A stretch of DNA of 64,000 bases from a bacterium (GCA_008933615.1 WBUR01000007.1:50845-114844), one strand, 5' to 3'. Shown: positions 1 through 8,425, numbered from the stretch's first letter. The notes: a model not told the origin generated them from the letters alone. A program made the numbers and translations.

Positions 1-1
1 C

Positions 2-127
2 GTGCCTTTAACAAATGAAGAAGGTCAATTGGCAAAAAGTTCCGGTATCAAAATAATGCTTGATCATTTATATCAAACGCAAATTGATATTTTCAGCAAC
101 AGACGATTATTCCATGCAAAAAATTAA
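2..127 (+). CDS. C-terminal fragment of an unidentified protein, cut by the window edge
   Basis: The reading frame is open from the first bases of the window and stops with TAA at 125-127. It gives about 41 residues beginning VPLTNEEGQLAKSSG. This tail loosely resembles the C-terminal helix of lactate/malate dehydrogenases (PLTEEE...L..SA), but it is too short for a firm call. It overlaps the ATG of the downstream aldehyde dehydrogenase by 14 bp, which suggests translational coupling and one plus-strand operon. The fragment was found by reading frame 2; it has no start inside the window. Confidence 0.4.
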   Translation: MPLTNEEGQLAKSSGIKIMLDHLYQTQIDIFSNRRLFHAKN

Positions 128-1559
128 AAACTATATTAACGGCGTTTTGGTCGAACCGGTTTCAGATCAATATCTGGATAACTACGATCCGTCGATCGGT
201 GAAGTGTATTCCTATTGTCCGGATTCCGATGAAAGAGATATCGCACTCGCCGTCGATGCGGCAGAAAAGGCTTTTTCGGCATGGTCTATCCTGCCGAAAG
301 AAGATCGTTCAAAAACACTGCTTCGCATTTCCGATTTGATCGATCAAAATCTTGAAAAACTTGCGGTAGCTGAATCCATCGATAACGGCAAGCCGGTATC
401 TCTGGCACGTGAAGTGGATATTCCGCGCGCGTCGAGTAATTTTTACTATTTTGCTACCGCTATCATGCAATTTTCAAGTGAATCGCACGCTATGGAGAAC
501 ACCGCTATCAATTATACTTTGCGTAACCCGCTCGGAGTGGCCGGTTGTATTTCGCCATGGAATTTACCATTGTACCTCTTCACCTGGAAAATAGCGCCGG
601 CTTTGGCCGCAGGAAACTGCGTCGTTGCTAAACCATCCGAAGTTACGCCCATGACCGCGTATCTGTTATCCGAAATCTGCATCGAAGCAGGGCTGCCGCC
701 GGGCGTTCTGAATATTGTGCACGGCCTCGGACCGAAAGTTGGGTCGGCCATCTCTGTACACCCGAAAATCACGGCAATTTCTTTTACCGGCGGAACAAAG
801 ACCGGCTCAGAGATTGCCCGAGCCGCCGCTCCTCTATTCAAAAAACTATCGCTTGAACTCGGTGGAAAAAACCCGAACATGATTTTTGCAGATTGCAATT
901 TTGATGAGATGTTGGTAACAACGATTCGATCTTCATTTTCTAATCAGGGTGAAATCTGCTTATGCGGGTCGCGAATATTTATCGAAAGACCTCTATACGA
1001 TCGATTCAAAAAAGATTTCGTGGATGCGGTAAAAAAACTAACGATTGGCGACCCTTTGTTACAAGATACGCAGCAGGGGGCGATCGTTTCCAAAGCCCAT
1101 TTCGAAAAAATTTTATTTTATCTGAATTTAGCAAAACAAGAAGGGGGAAAAATATTATGCGGCGGTAAGGCTGTTCAATTGGAAGGACGGTGCAGGGGCG
1201 GTTGGTTCATTGAACCGACGGTGATAGAAGGGCTGCCGCACGATTGCCGAACCAATCAGGAAGAAATATTTGGTCCGGTTGTTACTCTTATGCCTTTTGA
1301 CACAGAGGATGAGGTGCTGGGTTATGCAAATTCCACTCCGTACGGATTGGCTTCGATAATCTGGACAGAGAATTTAACAAGAGCTCATCGAATGGCCGGT
1401 GAAATACAGTCAGGCATCGTCTGGGTTAATTGCTGGATGTTGCGCGACCTGCGAACGCCATTTGGCGGAACGAAACACTCCGGCATAGGCCGGGAAGGCG
1501 GATTTGAGGCTTTACGCTTTTTTACTGAACCAAAAAATGTATGTATTAAGTTGAAATAA
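114..1559 (+). CDS. Aldehyde dehydrogenase, probable 2-aminomuconate-6-semialdehyde dehydrogenase (NbaE/AmnC type)
   Basis: NAD(P)-dependent aldehyde dehydrogenase of about 481 residues, normal for the family. The catalytic cysteine is Cys282 in NQGEICLCGSR and the general base is Glu248 in LELGGKNP; the motif ISPWNLPLYLFTWKIAPALAAG is the family's nucleotide-binding region. The specific call rests on context: the window holds every other enzyme of the 3-hydroxyanthranilate meta-cleavage route, and this step oxidises 2-aminomuconate semialdehyde to 2-aminomuconate. The frame extends upstream to a TTG at 60, but the ATG at 114 starts a normal N-terminus (MQKIKNYINGV) and lies inside the end of the preceding gene. 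No strong Shine-Dalgarno site is visible. A general betaine- or hydroxymuconate-type dehydrogenase is the alternative. Confidence 0.88.
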   Translation: MQKIKNYINGVLVEPVSDQYLDNYDPSIGEVYSYCPDSDERDIALAVDAAEKAFSAWSILPKEDRSKTLLRISDLIDQNLEKLAVAESIDNGKPVSLAREVDIPRASSNFYYFATAIMQFSSESHAMENTAINYTLRNPLGVAGCISPWNLPLYLFTWKIAPALAAGNCVVAKPSEVTPMTAYLLSEICIEAGLPPGVLNIVHGLGPKVGSAISVHPKITAISFTGGTKTGSEIARAAAPLFKKLSLELGGKNPNMIFADCNFDEMLVTTIRSSFSNQGEICLCGSRIFIERPLYDRFKKDFVDAVKKLTIGDPLLQDTQQGAIVSKAHFEKILFYLNLAKQEGGKILCGGKAVQLEGRCRGGWFIEPTVIEGLPHDCRTNQEEIFGPVVTLMPFDTEDEVLGYANSTPYGLASIIWTENLTRAHRMAGEIQSGIVWVNCWMLRDLRTPFGGTKHSGIGREGGFEALRFFTEPKNVCIKLK

Positions 1560-1565
1560 GTTAGG

Positions 1566-1710
1566 ATGGACGATTTTGGATTTGCGATTTTCGATTCATG
1601 CCTTGTAAGAAATCCAAACTATCATTAAGAATTTAATTATGACAAGCAAAAAACCTTCAATAGTTGCAAGAAAACCAAAAATCGTAAATCGTAAATCAAA
1701 AACCGTCCAT
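1566..1710. repeat. Inverted repeat of GATTTnCG-like words around the RidA start
   Basis: Two 31-nt arms lie at 1566-1596 and 1680-1710. The reverse complement of the second arm matches the first at 27 of 31 positions. Each arm is made of words of about 7 nt of the form GATTTNC. The left arm follows the dehydrogenase stop codon; the right arm lies inside the RidA reading frame and encodes part of its basic N-terminal extension. Confidence 0.8.
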
Positions 1711-2109
1711 TCCTCTCGTGCGCCTGAACCGGTCGGCCCGTATCCTCATGCGCGACGTGTCGGAAATTTACTTTTCCTATCCGGCGTCGGGCCGAGGGAA
1801 AAGGGTTCCACAAAAATTCCGGGCGTTGAATTAGATGAATCAGGAAATATTCTCTCCCACGATATCGAGCCGCAATGCCATTCCGTTTTTCGAAACGTTA
1901 AGAATATTCTGGAAGATGCGGGTTCGAAGTGGGAACGTATCGTAGATGTGACGGTATTTTTAACAGATATGAAAAATGATTTTGCGGCTTTTAATCGCGT
2001 CTATGCGGAATATTTCACGGATAATAAACCGTGCCGCACGACCGTTGAGGTTAACGCCTTACCGACGCCGATCGCGATTGAATTGAAAGTGATTGCAACA
2101 ATAAAATAA
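1639..2109 (+). CDS. RidA/YjgF-family 2-aminomuconate deaminase
   Basis: The RidA-fold domain starts at about residue 27 (SRAPEPVGPYPHARR) and runs to the C-terminus; the conserved arginine is in PCRTTVEV. Bacterial 2-aminomuconate deaminases (NbaF/AmnD) have this N-terminal PEPVGPYPHARR signature, and the gene follows the dehydrogenase that makes 2-aminomuconate. The reaction would release ammonia and give 4-oxalocrotonate. The first 26 residues are lysine- and arginine-rich, are not part of the RidA fold, and are partly encoded by one arm of an intergenic inverted repeat. I see no in-frame ATG, GTG or TTG between 1639 and the conserved domain, so translation seems to cross the repeat. It ends directly against the kmo stop codon on the other strand. 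Confidence 0.85.
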   Translation: MTSKKPSIVARKPKIVNRKSKTVHSSRAPEPVGPYPHARRVGNLLFLSGVGPREKGSTKIPGVELDESGNILSHDIEPQCHSVFRNVKNILEDAGSKWERIVDVTVFLTDMKNDFAAFNRVYAEYFTDNKPCRTTVEVNALPTPIAIELKVIATIK

Positions 2110-3459
2110 TTAAAGAGGATTCAGATTATCCCGAATTAATTTTTCCGCTTTGATCAGATCAATATCCTCAACGCTTTCAATACCTATGATTAGTTCATTC
2201 AAAATAAAATCCTGAACCAGTCCCCGCTGCACGGCAGTTGCATAAGGTACACGCATAAACGACACCATGGTGTATTTGGGTACAAATATGCCTGGAAATT
2301 TTTCCTCCAGCACGTGCTCGATTTTTTTCTTCAGAATAAACAATGGGTCTGATACCCGGTCGCGCATTTCGTAGAAGTTCTCAACGGCAAGATCCGCAAT
2401 AGCATTTGCGTTGATTTTACGCAGTTTTTCGTATTCCTGAAATACGGTCTCCCAGTTTGGCCCGAACGAATCAATACATTCATTCAAATAAGTACAATCT
2501 TCAAATGCGCAATTCATCCCTTGGCCAAAAAACGGCACAATGGCATGCGCCGCATCTCCCAGCAGCGCAACCTTGTCTTCCACATACCATGGAGAACACT
2601 TTACTGTGATCAAAGTTCCCACCGGATTTGTAAAATAATCTTCAAGCAGAGTCGGCATTAACGCGAGTGCATCCGGAAATTCTTTTTGAAAAAAGGCCTG
2701 CACCTGCGGTTTCGTCTTTAATGTTTCAAAACTGTTTTCTCCTTCCATCGGATAAAAAAGCGTGCACGTAAAGCTGCCGTCTACGTTTGGCAACGCGATC
2801 AACATATAGGTTTTTCGCGGCCAAATATGTAACGCGTTCTTCTCAAGTAAAAATTTTCCGTGATCACCTGCAGGAATTGTCAATTCCTTATAACCATGTT
2901 CGAGATAGCTTTGTGAGAAATTAAATCGCCCTATCTTGAGCATATCCATACGAATGGCGGAAGCAGATCCGTCGGTTCCGATTACAGTTCTGCCCTTTTC
3001 GATATGGAATTCACTTGATACTTCGTTCGTCAGATGAACTTCACCTGTTGAAAAATTCATCCCTGTGCAGCGCTCATTAAAATGAATTTTTACATTTTTA
3101 TTTTGTTCGGCTAAATCCATCAGCCGCATATTAAGGTCGCCGCGCGACACGGCATTAATTACTTCTAAATCATTCTTTCCATAAGGCAGAAACTGCAACT
3201 CACCGGAATGATTATGGATCATGCGTCCTTTCATCGGAATGGCAATTTTCATGATCTCTTCGTATAGGCCAACTTCTTTAAGAGCGTGAATGCCGCGCGT
3301 AGAAAGTGCAAGATTGATCGAACGTCCGGCGCCGATGCTGTTTTTTCGCATATCGGGGCGACGCTCGAATATTTCTACTTGATATCCCTTTTTGGCTAAA
3401 TACACCGATAGAAGCGAACCAGCCAATCCGGCGCCGACAAGAATTATTTTTTCTGACAT
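2110..3459 (-). CDS. kmo: Kynurenine 3-monooxygenase
   Basis: FAD-dependent hydroxylase of 449 residues that converts L-kynurenine to 3-hydroxykynurenine using NADPH and O2. The N-terminal Rossmann motif GAGLAGS sits at residues 9-15, followed by FERRPDMRKN. The second FAD motif is LLGDAAHAIVPFFGQGMNCA. The RSINLALSTRG segment is characteristic of this enzyme rather than other aromatic hydroxylases. Length matches eukaryotic and bacterial KMO. It is the last gene of the minus-strand arm, 4 nt after kynU. Confidence 0.95.
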   Translation of the reverse strand: MSEKIILVGAGLAGSLLSVYLAKKGYQVEIFERRPDMRKNSIGAGRSINLALSTRGIHALKEVGLYEEIMKIAIPMKGRMIHNHSGELQFLPYGKNDLEVINAVSRGDLNMRLMDLAEQNKNVKIHFNERCTGMNFSTGEVHLTNEVSSEFHIEKGRTVIGTDGSASAIRMDMLKIGRFNFSQSYLEHGYKELTIPAGDHGKFLLEKNALHIWPRKTYMLIALPNVDGSFTCTLFYPMEGENSFETLKTKPQVQAFFQKEFPDALALMPTLLEDYFTNPVGTLITVKCSPWYVEDKVALLGDAAHAIVPFFGQGMNCAFEDCTYLNECIDSFGPNWETVFQEYEKLRKINANAIADLAVENFYEMRDRVSDPLFILKKKIEHVLEEKFPGIFVPKYTMVSFMRVPYATAVQRGLVQDFILNELIIGIESVEDIDLIKAEKLIRDNLNPL

Positions 3460-3463
3460 GGTT

Positions 3464-4732
3464 TTATATATTTTGTTTCAAAATGTGAGCAAAGGCGTAT
3501 ACATCAAAAAATGAATTGTACAAGGGCACAGGTGCGAGTCGAATGACATCAGGCTCCCGCCAATCGCAAATCACGCCGTGACGAACGAGTTCTTGAAACA
3601 TCTGTTTTCCGTTTTTTTTAAAACGAATAGATAACTGGCACCCGCGCTGTGAAACATCCGATGGCGTAATAATATCAATTTGATCGCTGTCCAGATCCAT
3701 GATCAGATATTCGAGATAACTTGTTAGTAATTCCGATTTTTTTTGGAGTTTATCCATTCCTGCTTCATCAAAAATTTGCAGAGATGCATTCAAAGCGGCA
3801 AGTTGAATGATGGGCGGATTACTTAGTTGCCAGCCTTCAGCCGTACTGATCGGATGAAAATCAGATCCCATCAGAAATCGTGTCTTTTTATCGTGTCCCC
3901 ACCAACCTGCAAATCTTTTCAGATCAGAATTAGCCACATGCCGTTCATTCACAAAACATCCTGCAATGGAGCCGGGGCCGCCATTCAGATATTTATACGT
4001 ACACCACACGGCAAAATCAGGATCCCAGTCGTGAAGTTTCAAAAGTAAATTCCCTGCCGCGTGCGCAAGATCAAACCCTACCGCACAACCTTTTGCTTGG
4101 GCAGCTTCTGTAATTCGCTTTATGTCAAAGGTTTGTCCGGTATAATAATTCACGCCGCCAAAGAGAACCAAGGCAATGGACTCTCCTTCTTCGTTGATCT
4201 TTTTTTCAATATCTTCGGTATGAATAATGTCTTCGCCTTCGCGCGGGTTCATTTCTATCAACGACGACGATGGGTCGTAATGGTGAAATTTAATCTGTGA
4301 AGTGACCGCATACTGGTCTGAAGGAAAAGCGCCGCTCTCGATTAGAATTTTATGACGGGAAGGCGTCGGCCGGTAAAATGTCACCATCATTAAATGAAGA
4401 TTAACGGTCAGTGAATTCATATTCACCACTTCAACAGGCCGCGCTCCTACGATCTTCGCTGTTTTCTCGGCAAGAAATTCATGATAATTTAGCCATGGGT
4501 GTTTGGCGTGAAAATGCCCATCAACGCCAAGCCGCTCCCAGTCCTTTAATTCCTGTTCAATGTGCGCGTGCACAGTTTTCGGCTGAAGCCCGAGTGAATT
4601 ACCGCAAAAATAAATGCACGGCTCACCGTTGTTTTGTTTGGGAATGTAAAACTTCTCACGAAAGTATTTTAATGGATCCTTCGAATCCATTTCCTCCGCA
4701 AACGATTTATCGTTTAGAAATTGCATAGCCAT
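3464..4732 (-). CDS. kynU: Kynureninase
   Basis: PLP enzyme of 422 residues that cleaves (3-hydroxy)kynurenine to (3-hydroxy)anthranilate and alanine. The Schiff-base lysine is Lys247 in WCTYKYLNGGPGS. FCGNSLGLQP near residue 42, FDLAHAAGNLLL near 220 and the GWWGHD segment are family signatures. A second ATG lies two codons downstream and could be the true start. It sits 6 nt after the cyclase gene and 4 nt before kmo, so all three are probably on one transcript. Confidence 0.95.
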   Translation of the reverse strand: MAMQFLNDKSFAEEMDSKDPLKYFREKFYIPKQNNGEPCIYFCGNSLGLQPKTVHAHIEQELKDWERLGVDGHFHAKHPWLNYHEFLAEKTAKIVGARPVEVVNMNSLTVNLHLMMVTFYRPTPSRHKILIESGAFPSDQYAVTSQIKFHHYDPSSSLIEMNPREGEDIIHTEDIEKKINEEGESIALVLFGGVNYYTGQTFDIKRITEAAQAKGCAVGFDLAHAAGNLLLKLHDWDPDFAVWCTYKYLNGGPGSIAGCFVNERHVANSDLKRFAGWWGHDKKTRFLMGSDFHPISTAEGWQLSNPPIIQLAALNASLQIFDEAGMDKLQKKSELLTSYLEYLIMDLDSDQIDIITPSDVSQRGCQLSIRFKKNGKQMFQELVRHGVICDWREPDVIRLAPVPLYNSFFDVYAFAHILKQNI

Positions 4733-4738
4733 GACCGT

Positions 4739-5551
4739 CTAATGTAATTTATAAAGTATCGGACGGCTAGGCGCCGCATCCGCAACAAAATCAGGAATCT
4801 GTATATTGAGAAGGTAATTTCCGTCCGGTATTTCATCCGGAACAAAGATCATTTCTGTAATTGTTTTCGTCGAGTACGCTTCCGGATCAACGTCATGACT
4901 CCCCTGCGGCACTGCCCAAAATATATGATGCGCGCTTAACTTCCCATCGTCCATTGCGCGATCTACTGACGGCACATCAACCAATAAATGGTCGACACCT
5001 AATTCGTCTAAATAATCCATCGCTTCCAGTGAAAAAAAAGGAGCGTTGACGTCTTTGTAATTACGTTTTTTTTTCGAATCGTCGTTCGGAAGCGTACGAA
5101 TCAAAAGGCTTTTTAGAAACTCTTTAGGAGCATCGTTAAGCTTGTAGAAAAGGCTTTTCGCCGTAATCATCTCATCGTCCTTTACTTTATCAGGCGAATA
5201 TGTCTCGGACGTCTCGGAGGAATTTACCGGCTTCACTGTAATTAGCGTAGATGGAATCAGCAGACTGCGCAGAGTGTTATGAATTGAAATACGTTCCAAT
5301 GAAATGTGTCCGGCGCATTCCGTATGCGTTCCATTGCAATGAGGCGTAAAAGAGTAGGTTTCAAAATTACAGCTTCCTCCGCGGCGGGTGTCGCCTATAA
5401 AATTATTATCTTCGTATGCTTTCGACTGTGCGGACGGTACGCCATAGGTATTCGGCTGTGGCCCATTGAACAGCAGAGGAATCGACACGTCGATCGGGTT
5501 TTCAAGATCAACAGAATACGATTTACCGGACAGATCTATAAATAATTTCAT
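4739..5551 (-). CDS. Cyclase-family metal hydrolase, probable kynurenine formamidase
   Basis: 270-residue protein of the cyclase/KynB fold. The metal-binding region is HCNGTHTECAGH at residues 71-82, compared with the usual HxGTHxDxPxH: the first His is one residue further out, Glu replaces Asp, and the Pro is missing. DHLLVDVPSVDR, near residue 197, is the conserved second part of the site. It is longer than classical KynB (about 210 residues). Its place between ACMSD and kynureninase supports hydrolysis of N-formylkynurenine, but the substrate is inferred. Thirty nt separate it from ACMSD upstream; 6 nt separate it from kynU. Confidence 0.78.
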   Translation of the reverse strand: MKLFIDLSGKSYSVDLENPIDVSIPLLFNGPQPNTYGVPSAQSKAYEDNNFIGDTRRGGSCNFETYSFTPHCNGTHTECAGHISLERISIHNTLRSLLIPSTLITVKPVNSSETSETYSPDKVKDDEMITAKSLFYKLNDAPKEFLKSLLIRTLPNDDSKKKRNYKDVNAPFFSLEAMDYLDELGVDHLLVDVPSVDRAMDDGKLSAHHIFWAVPQGSHDVDPEAYSTKTITEMIFVPDEIPDGNYLLNIQIPDFVADAAPSRPILYKLH

Positions 5552-5581
5552 TTTGCATGATTACATTAGGTTGTGAAATGA

Positions 5582-6595
5582 TTACGTGAATTTTTCTTTT
5601 GAAATATTAAGCCATTCTAAAGCTGTTCCGCTGAGTAATTGCTCTTTCGTTTTTTTGTTTAGACCGGACATCGATTCGATTAATTTTCCGGGAATTGCTT
5701 CACCCAATGGAAATGGATAGTCCGAACCCAATGCAATTCTTTTTTCTCCTACAAGATCGATGAGATATTTCAACATCAACGGTTCGTGTACTAATGAATC
5801 CAAATAGAATTTTCCCAGATAATCCCGTGGATTTATTTTGGTGTCAATTGCGCATAGGTCGGGCCGTACATTAAATCCGTGTTCGATTCGGCCGATAGTT
5901 GACGGAAACGATCCGCCGCCGTGCGCAAAAGCCACGCGCAGCATCGGCAGGCGCTCGAAGATTCCTCCGAAAATCATGGAGCATATCGCAAGTGACGTTT
6001 CAGCCGGCATGCCCACCAGCCACGGCAGCCAGTATTTCGGCATTTTCTCTTTGCCCATCATGTCCCACGGATGAACAAATAACGCGGCGCCACTTTCCTC
6101 TACGGCCTGAAAAAACGAAAACAAATGCTCATCATTCAAATTCCATTCATTCACATGCGATCCGATTTGAATTCCTGCTAGCCCAAGCTGATCTACGCAT
6201 CGTTCTAATTCCTGTATAGCTAATTCGGGCGACTGCAGTGGAACTGTTCCAAGACCGACAAAACGGTTTGGAAACTGCTCGACGATCCCGGCTATGTGGT
6301 CATTCAACATCTTCGAAAGATCAAGCGCATCCTGCGGTTTGGCCCAGTAGCTGAACATAACCGGCACAGTAGACAGAACTTGAACGCGGACGTTATTCTT
6401 ATCGCATTCTAATAAACGAACTTCCGGATCCCAGCTATTCGATTCAATCTCCCGAAACGCTTTCCCGTCAATCATCATACGCGCGCAGCAGGGTTTATGG
6501 TGATCCAATTGAACAAATCCGCCATAACCGTATTTTTCTTTCAGGTTGGGCCAGTTCTCAGGAAGAATATGAGTATGAATATCTATCTTAAGCAT
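5582..6595 (-). CDS. nbaD: 2-amino-3-carboxymuconate-6-semialdehyde decarboxylase (ACMSD)
   Basis: Zinc amidohydrolase-superfamily decarboxylase of 337 residues. The five metal and catalytic positions are all present: His7 and His9 (DIHTH), His175 (FVHPWDM), His225 (AHGGGSFP) and Asp292 (LGSDYPFP). The His7/His9/His175/His225/Asp292 spacing closely follows the known bacterial ACMSD layout. It turns ACMS into 2-aminomuconate semialdehyde and so diverts 3-hydroxyanthranilate from quinolinate/NAD synthesis into degradation. Its start overlaps the end of the SRPBCC gene by 8 bp, so the two are translationally coupled. Confidence 0.95.
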   Translation of the reverse strand: MLKIDIHTHILPENWPNLKEKYGYGGFVQLDHHKPCCARMMIDGKAFREIESNSWDPEVRLLECDKNNVRVQVLSTVPVMFSYWAKPQDALDLSKMLNDHIAGIVEQFPNRFVGLGTVPLQSPELAIQELERCVDQLGLAGIQIGSHVNEWNLNDEHLFSFFQAVEESGAALFVHPWDMMGKEKMPKYWLPWLVGMPAETSLAICSMIFGGIFERLPMLRVAFAHGGGSFPSTIGRIEHGFNVRPDLCAIDTKINPRDYLGKFYLDSLVHEPLMLKYLIDLVGEKRIALGSDYPFPLGEAIPGKLIESMSGLNKKTKEQLLSGTALEWLNISKEKFT

Positions 6596-7130
6596 GGCTT
6601 ATTTCCGAATCTCTCTTAATAATCTTCAGTATTTCTCTTCGTATAATACCGCTAAACGGCCCTATCAGTTTCCAGTACAGGGCAAACTTTTTCCGGCTCG
6701 ACTCATCGGTACAATGAATTCTTGTTTCCGTTGACAATTCAGTTGATATGTGACCCATAGGACGTAATGAAAAATTCCATACGGCTTTGGCAAAGCCTGT
6801 TTCGTTGAACGATCGGAATTGTTCCGGCGGCATGCGTACGATATCTCCCGATAATTTCCAAAACTTGCCGACAACGCCAATAACCAATTCATCGCCGTGT
6901 TTTTCAAACAGTAATATAAAACCGGAGCTGGAAATGTCTGAGACAGTCAGTTTATTTCCTTTTAAAACATTTTTTTTTGATTTGAAGATAACAGGCAGGC
7001 CCCGAAGAAAAAACAAAATACGTATGAGCGGAGAATCATTAATATTTGCGTTCTTCAAAGCGGAATACACAGAATCAACCGATGCAGAAATCATCATTGA
7101 ATAACGTTTGGACACATTAAACTTCGGCAT
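6588..7130 (-). CDS. SRPBCC-superfamily protein between HAAO and ACMSD
   Basis: About 180 residues if started at ATG 7130 (MPKFNVSKRYS). An ATG at 7148 and a TTG at 7181 are also in frame; none has a clear Shine-Dalgarno site. The order of elements suggests a START/polyketide-cyclase-like ligand pocket: MISASVDSVYSALK near the N-terminus, a central beta-rich stretch, then TRIHCTDESSRKKFALYWKL and a closing helix with GPFSGIIRREIL. The family assignment is from overall pattern, not a catalytic motif. It overlaps ACMSD by 8 bp and follows HAAO closely, so a role with the unstable intermediates between these two enzymes is possible but unproven. Confidence 0.6.
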   Translation of the reverse strand: MPKFNVSKRYSMMISASVDSVYSALKNANINDSPLIRILFFLRGLPVIFKSKKNVLKGNKLTVSDISSSGFILLFEKHGDELVIGVVGKFWKLSGDIVRMPPEQFRSFNETGFAKAVWNFSLRPMGHISTELSTETRIHCTDESSRKKFALYWKLIGPFSGIIRREILKIIKRDSEISHA

Positions 7131-7190
7131 GAATTCATCGATAACCATAAGACATATTAAGAATCGAAAATGAAATTTCAAACTGCTTTG

Positions 7191-7715
7191 TTATTGTTTC
7201 AGAACCGGTCTTTCCATTTTAGTTCCGCATTTTTTACAGGTACAGTTTGAACCGTTATTGTAAAACCGCTCGAATATCGGCGGAAGCTGTGAAACAATAT
7301 CGGTTAATGGAATGTATTCATCGTAGAGTTTTGTTCCGCATTTTTCACAGTACCATTGAAATCCGTCCAATTCTTTTTCATCGCGTTTTCGTTCCACGAC
7401 CATCCCAACACTATTCGCAGGCCTTTGCGGGGAATGCGGTGTCCTGGGCGGAAGAAGAAAAATATCTCCTTCGTTGATCGGAATATCCCGTGGCTCGCCG
7501 GCCTCGATGATCTTTAAAATCATATTTCCTTCAATCTGATAGTAAAATTCCTCTCCCTCATTGAAGTGATAGTCTTTCCGCGCATTCGGCCCTCCAACAA
7601 CCATGATAATAAATTCCGTATCTTTCCATACTACCTGATTTCCGACAGGCGGTTTAAGGAAGTGCCGGTGTTCGTCAATCCATTTTTTAAAATTAAATGC
7701 CGCAAGTTTTCCCAT
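7191..7715 (-). CDS. nbaC: 3-hydroxyanthranilate 3,4-dioxygenase
   Basis: Cupin ring-cleavage dioxygenase of 174 residues that opens 3-hydroxyanthranilate to ACMS. The catalytic iron ligands are His50, Glu56 and His94 (DYHFNEGEEF and PPRTPHSPQRP). The C-terminal half carries the second, rubredoxin-like iron site: CEKC at 123-126 and CKKC at 160-163, as in the Cupriavidus and Pseudomonas enzymes. The ATG is preceded by AAAGGAA at good spacing. It lies 14 nt after the unknown gene and directly before the SRPBCC gene. Confidence 0.96.
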   Translation of the reverse strand: MGKLAAFNFKKWIDEHRHFLKPPVGNQVVWKDTEFIIMVVGGPNARKDYHFNEGEEFYYQIEGNMILKIIEAGEPRDIPINEGDIFLLPPRTPHSPQRPANSVGMVVERKRDEKELDGFQWYCEKCGTKLYDEYIPLTDIVSQLPPIFERFYNNGSNCTCKKCGTKMERPVLKQ

Positions 7716-7729
7716 AACAATTCCTTTCG

Positions 7730-8392
7730 TTAACTTTGAATAGAATTTAAAGGAGGGTAATTGTATTCAAACCATTTCTCTGCCGAATCCGAGCGAACGT
7801 CACCGTTAGCCTTTTCTGAAATGGTCTTTTGTACATTCTCAACCGCTTTCGTAATGAAGGAATGGCTCATAAAGGTATTCTTGTCCCAATTCATTTTTTC
7901 AAGAAGAGATAAGATTTTGTCTGAGCCGAATAATTTCATGAGCTCGGAATCCAGGGATTCATGATAACACACCGTGCCGGAGGACAACCGGTTAGTCCAT
8001 GCAATGACGTCCTCATCCCGTTCGAATAGCGGATAATGTTCGGCCACGATAACATACAAGCTTTTTTCTGAATAAATCGGCGAATCGTTTTCTGTTATAT
8101 CGTCAATGATCATATCTGAACTAATCATGCAGATTTTATCAGCATAGTATCCATCGATCCATTTTTGTAAATCCAGCGCAGACTTAAATTCAACCCACGT
8201 GCGTTTTCGGTTATGGAGCAGCGTCTGAATTTCATCTTTCGTTTCTTTAAAATGAAAAATGACAAGAACCAGATTCTGTTCCTTGATCAGAGCTTCGCAG
8301 TCCTCCAGAATGCCGTCATATTTACGGGCGCGTCCCGCCCAGAGTTTATCCTCATCACGGATCGACTTAGCGTTTTTATTTCCAAAAAACAT
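7730..8392 (-). CDS. Unknown protein co-directional with the kynurenine genes
   Basis: 220-residue, probably soluble protein; no signal peptide, membrane segment or catalytic motif that I recognise. It starts MFFGNKNAKSIRDEDKLWAGRARKY, has alternating hydrophobic strands (NLVLVIFHF, KICMISSDMII, SLYVIVAEHYP) suggesting an alpha/beta fold, and ends in a polar tail. It begins 33 nt after the zwf stop and ends 14 nt before HAAO, so it is likely carried on the same transcript. The context does not define a function. Confidence 0.7.
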   Translation of the reverse strand: MFFGNKNAKSIRDEDKLWAGRARKYDGILEDCEALIKEQNLVLVIFHFKETKDEIQTLLHNRKRTWVEFKSALDLQKWIDGYYADKICMISSDMIIDDITENDSPIYSEKSLYVIVAEHYPLFERDEDVIAWTNRLSSGTVCYHESLDSELMKLFGSDKILSLLEKMNWDKNTFMSHSFITKAVENVQKTISEKANGDVRSDSAEKWFEYNYPPLNSIQS

Positions 8393-8425
8393 TTTTATAA
8401 AGAAAGTTAGATGTTATTATTTCGA

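Noticed and set aside
7131..7181. TTG start at 7181 for the SRPBCC-like gene
   Set aside because: It adds a hydrophobic, poorly fitting N-terminus (KFHFRFLICLMV) and has no ribosome site; the downstream ATGs fit the fold better.
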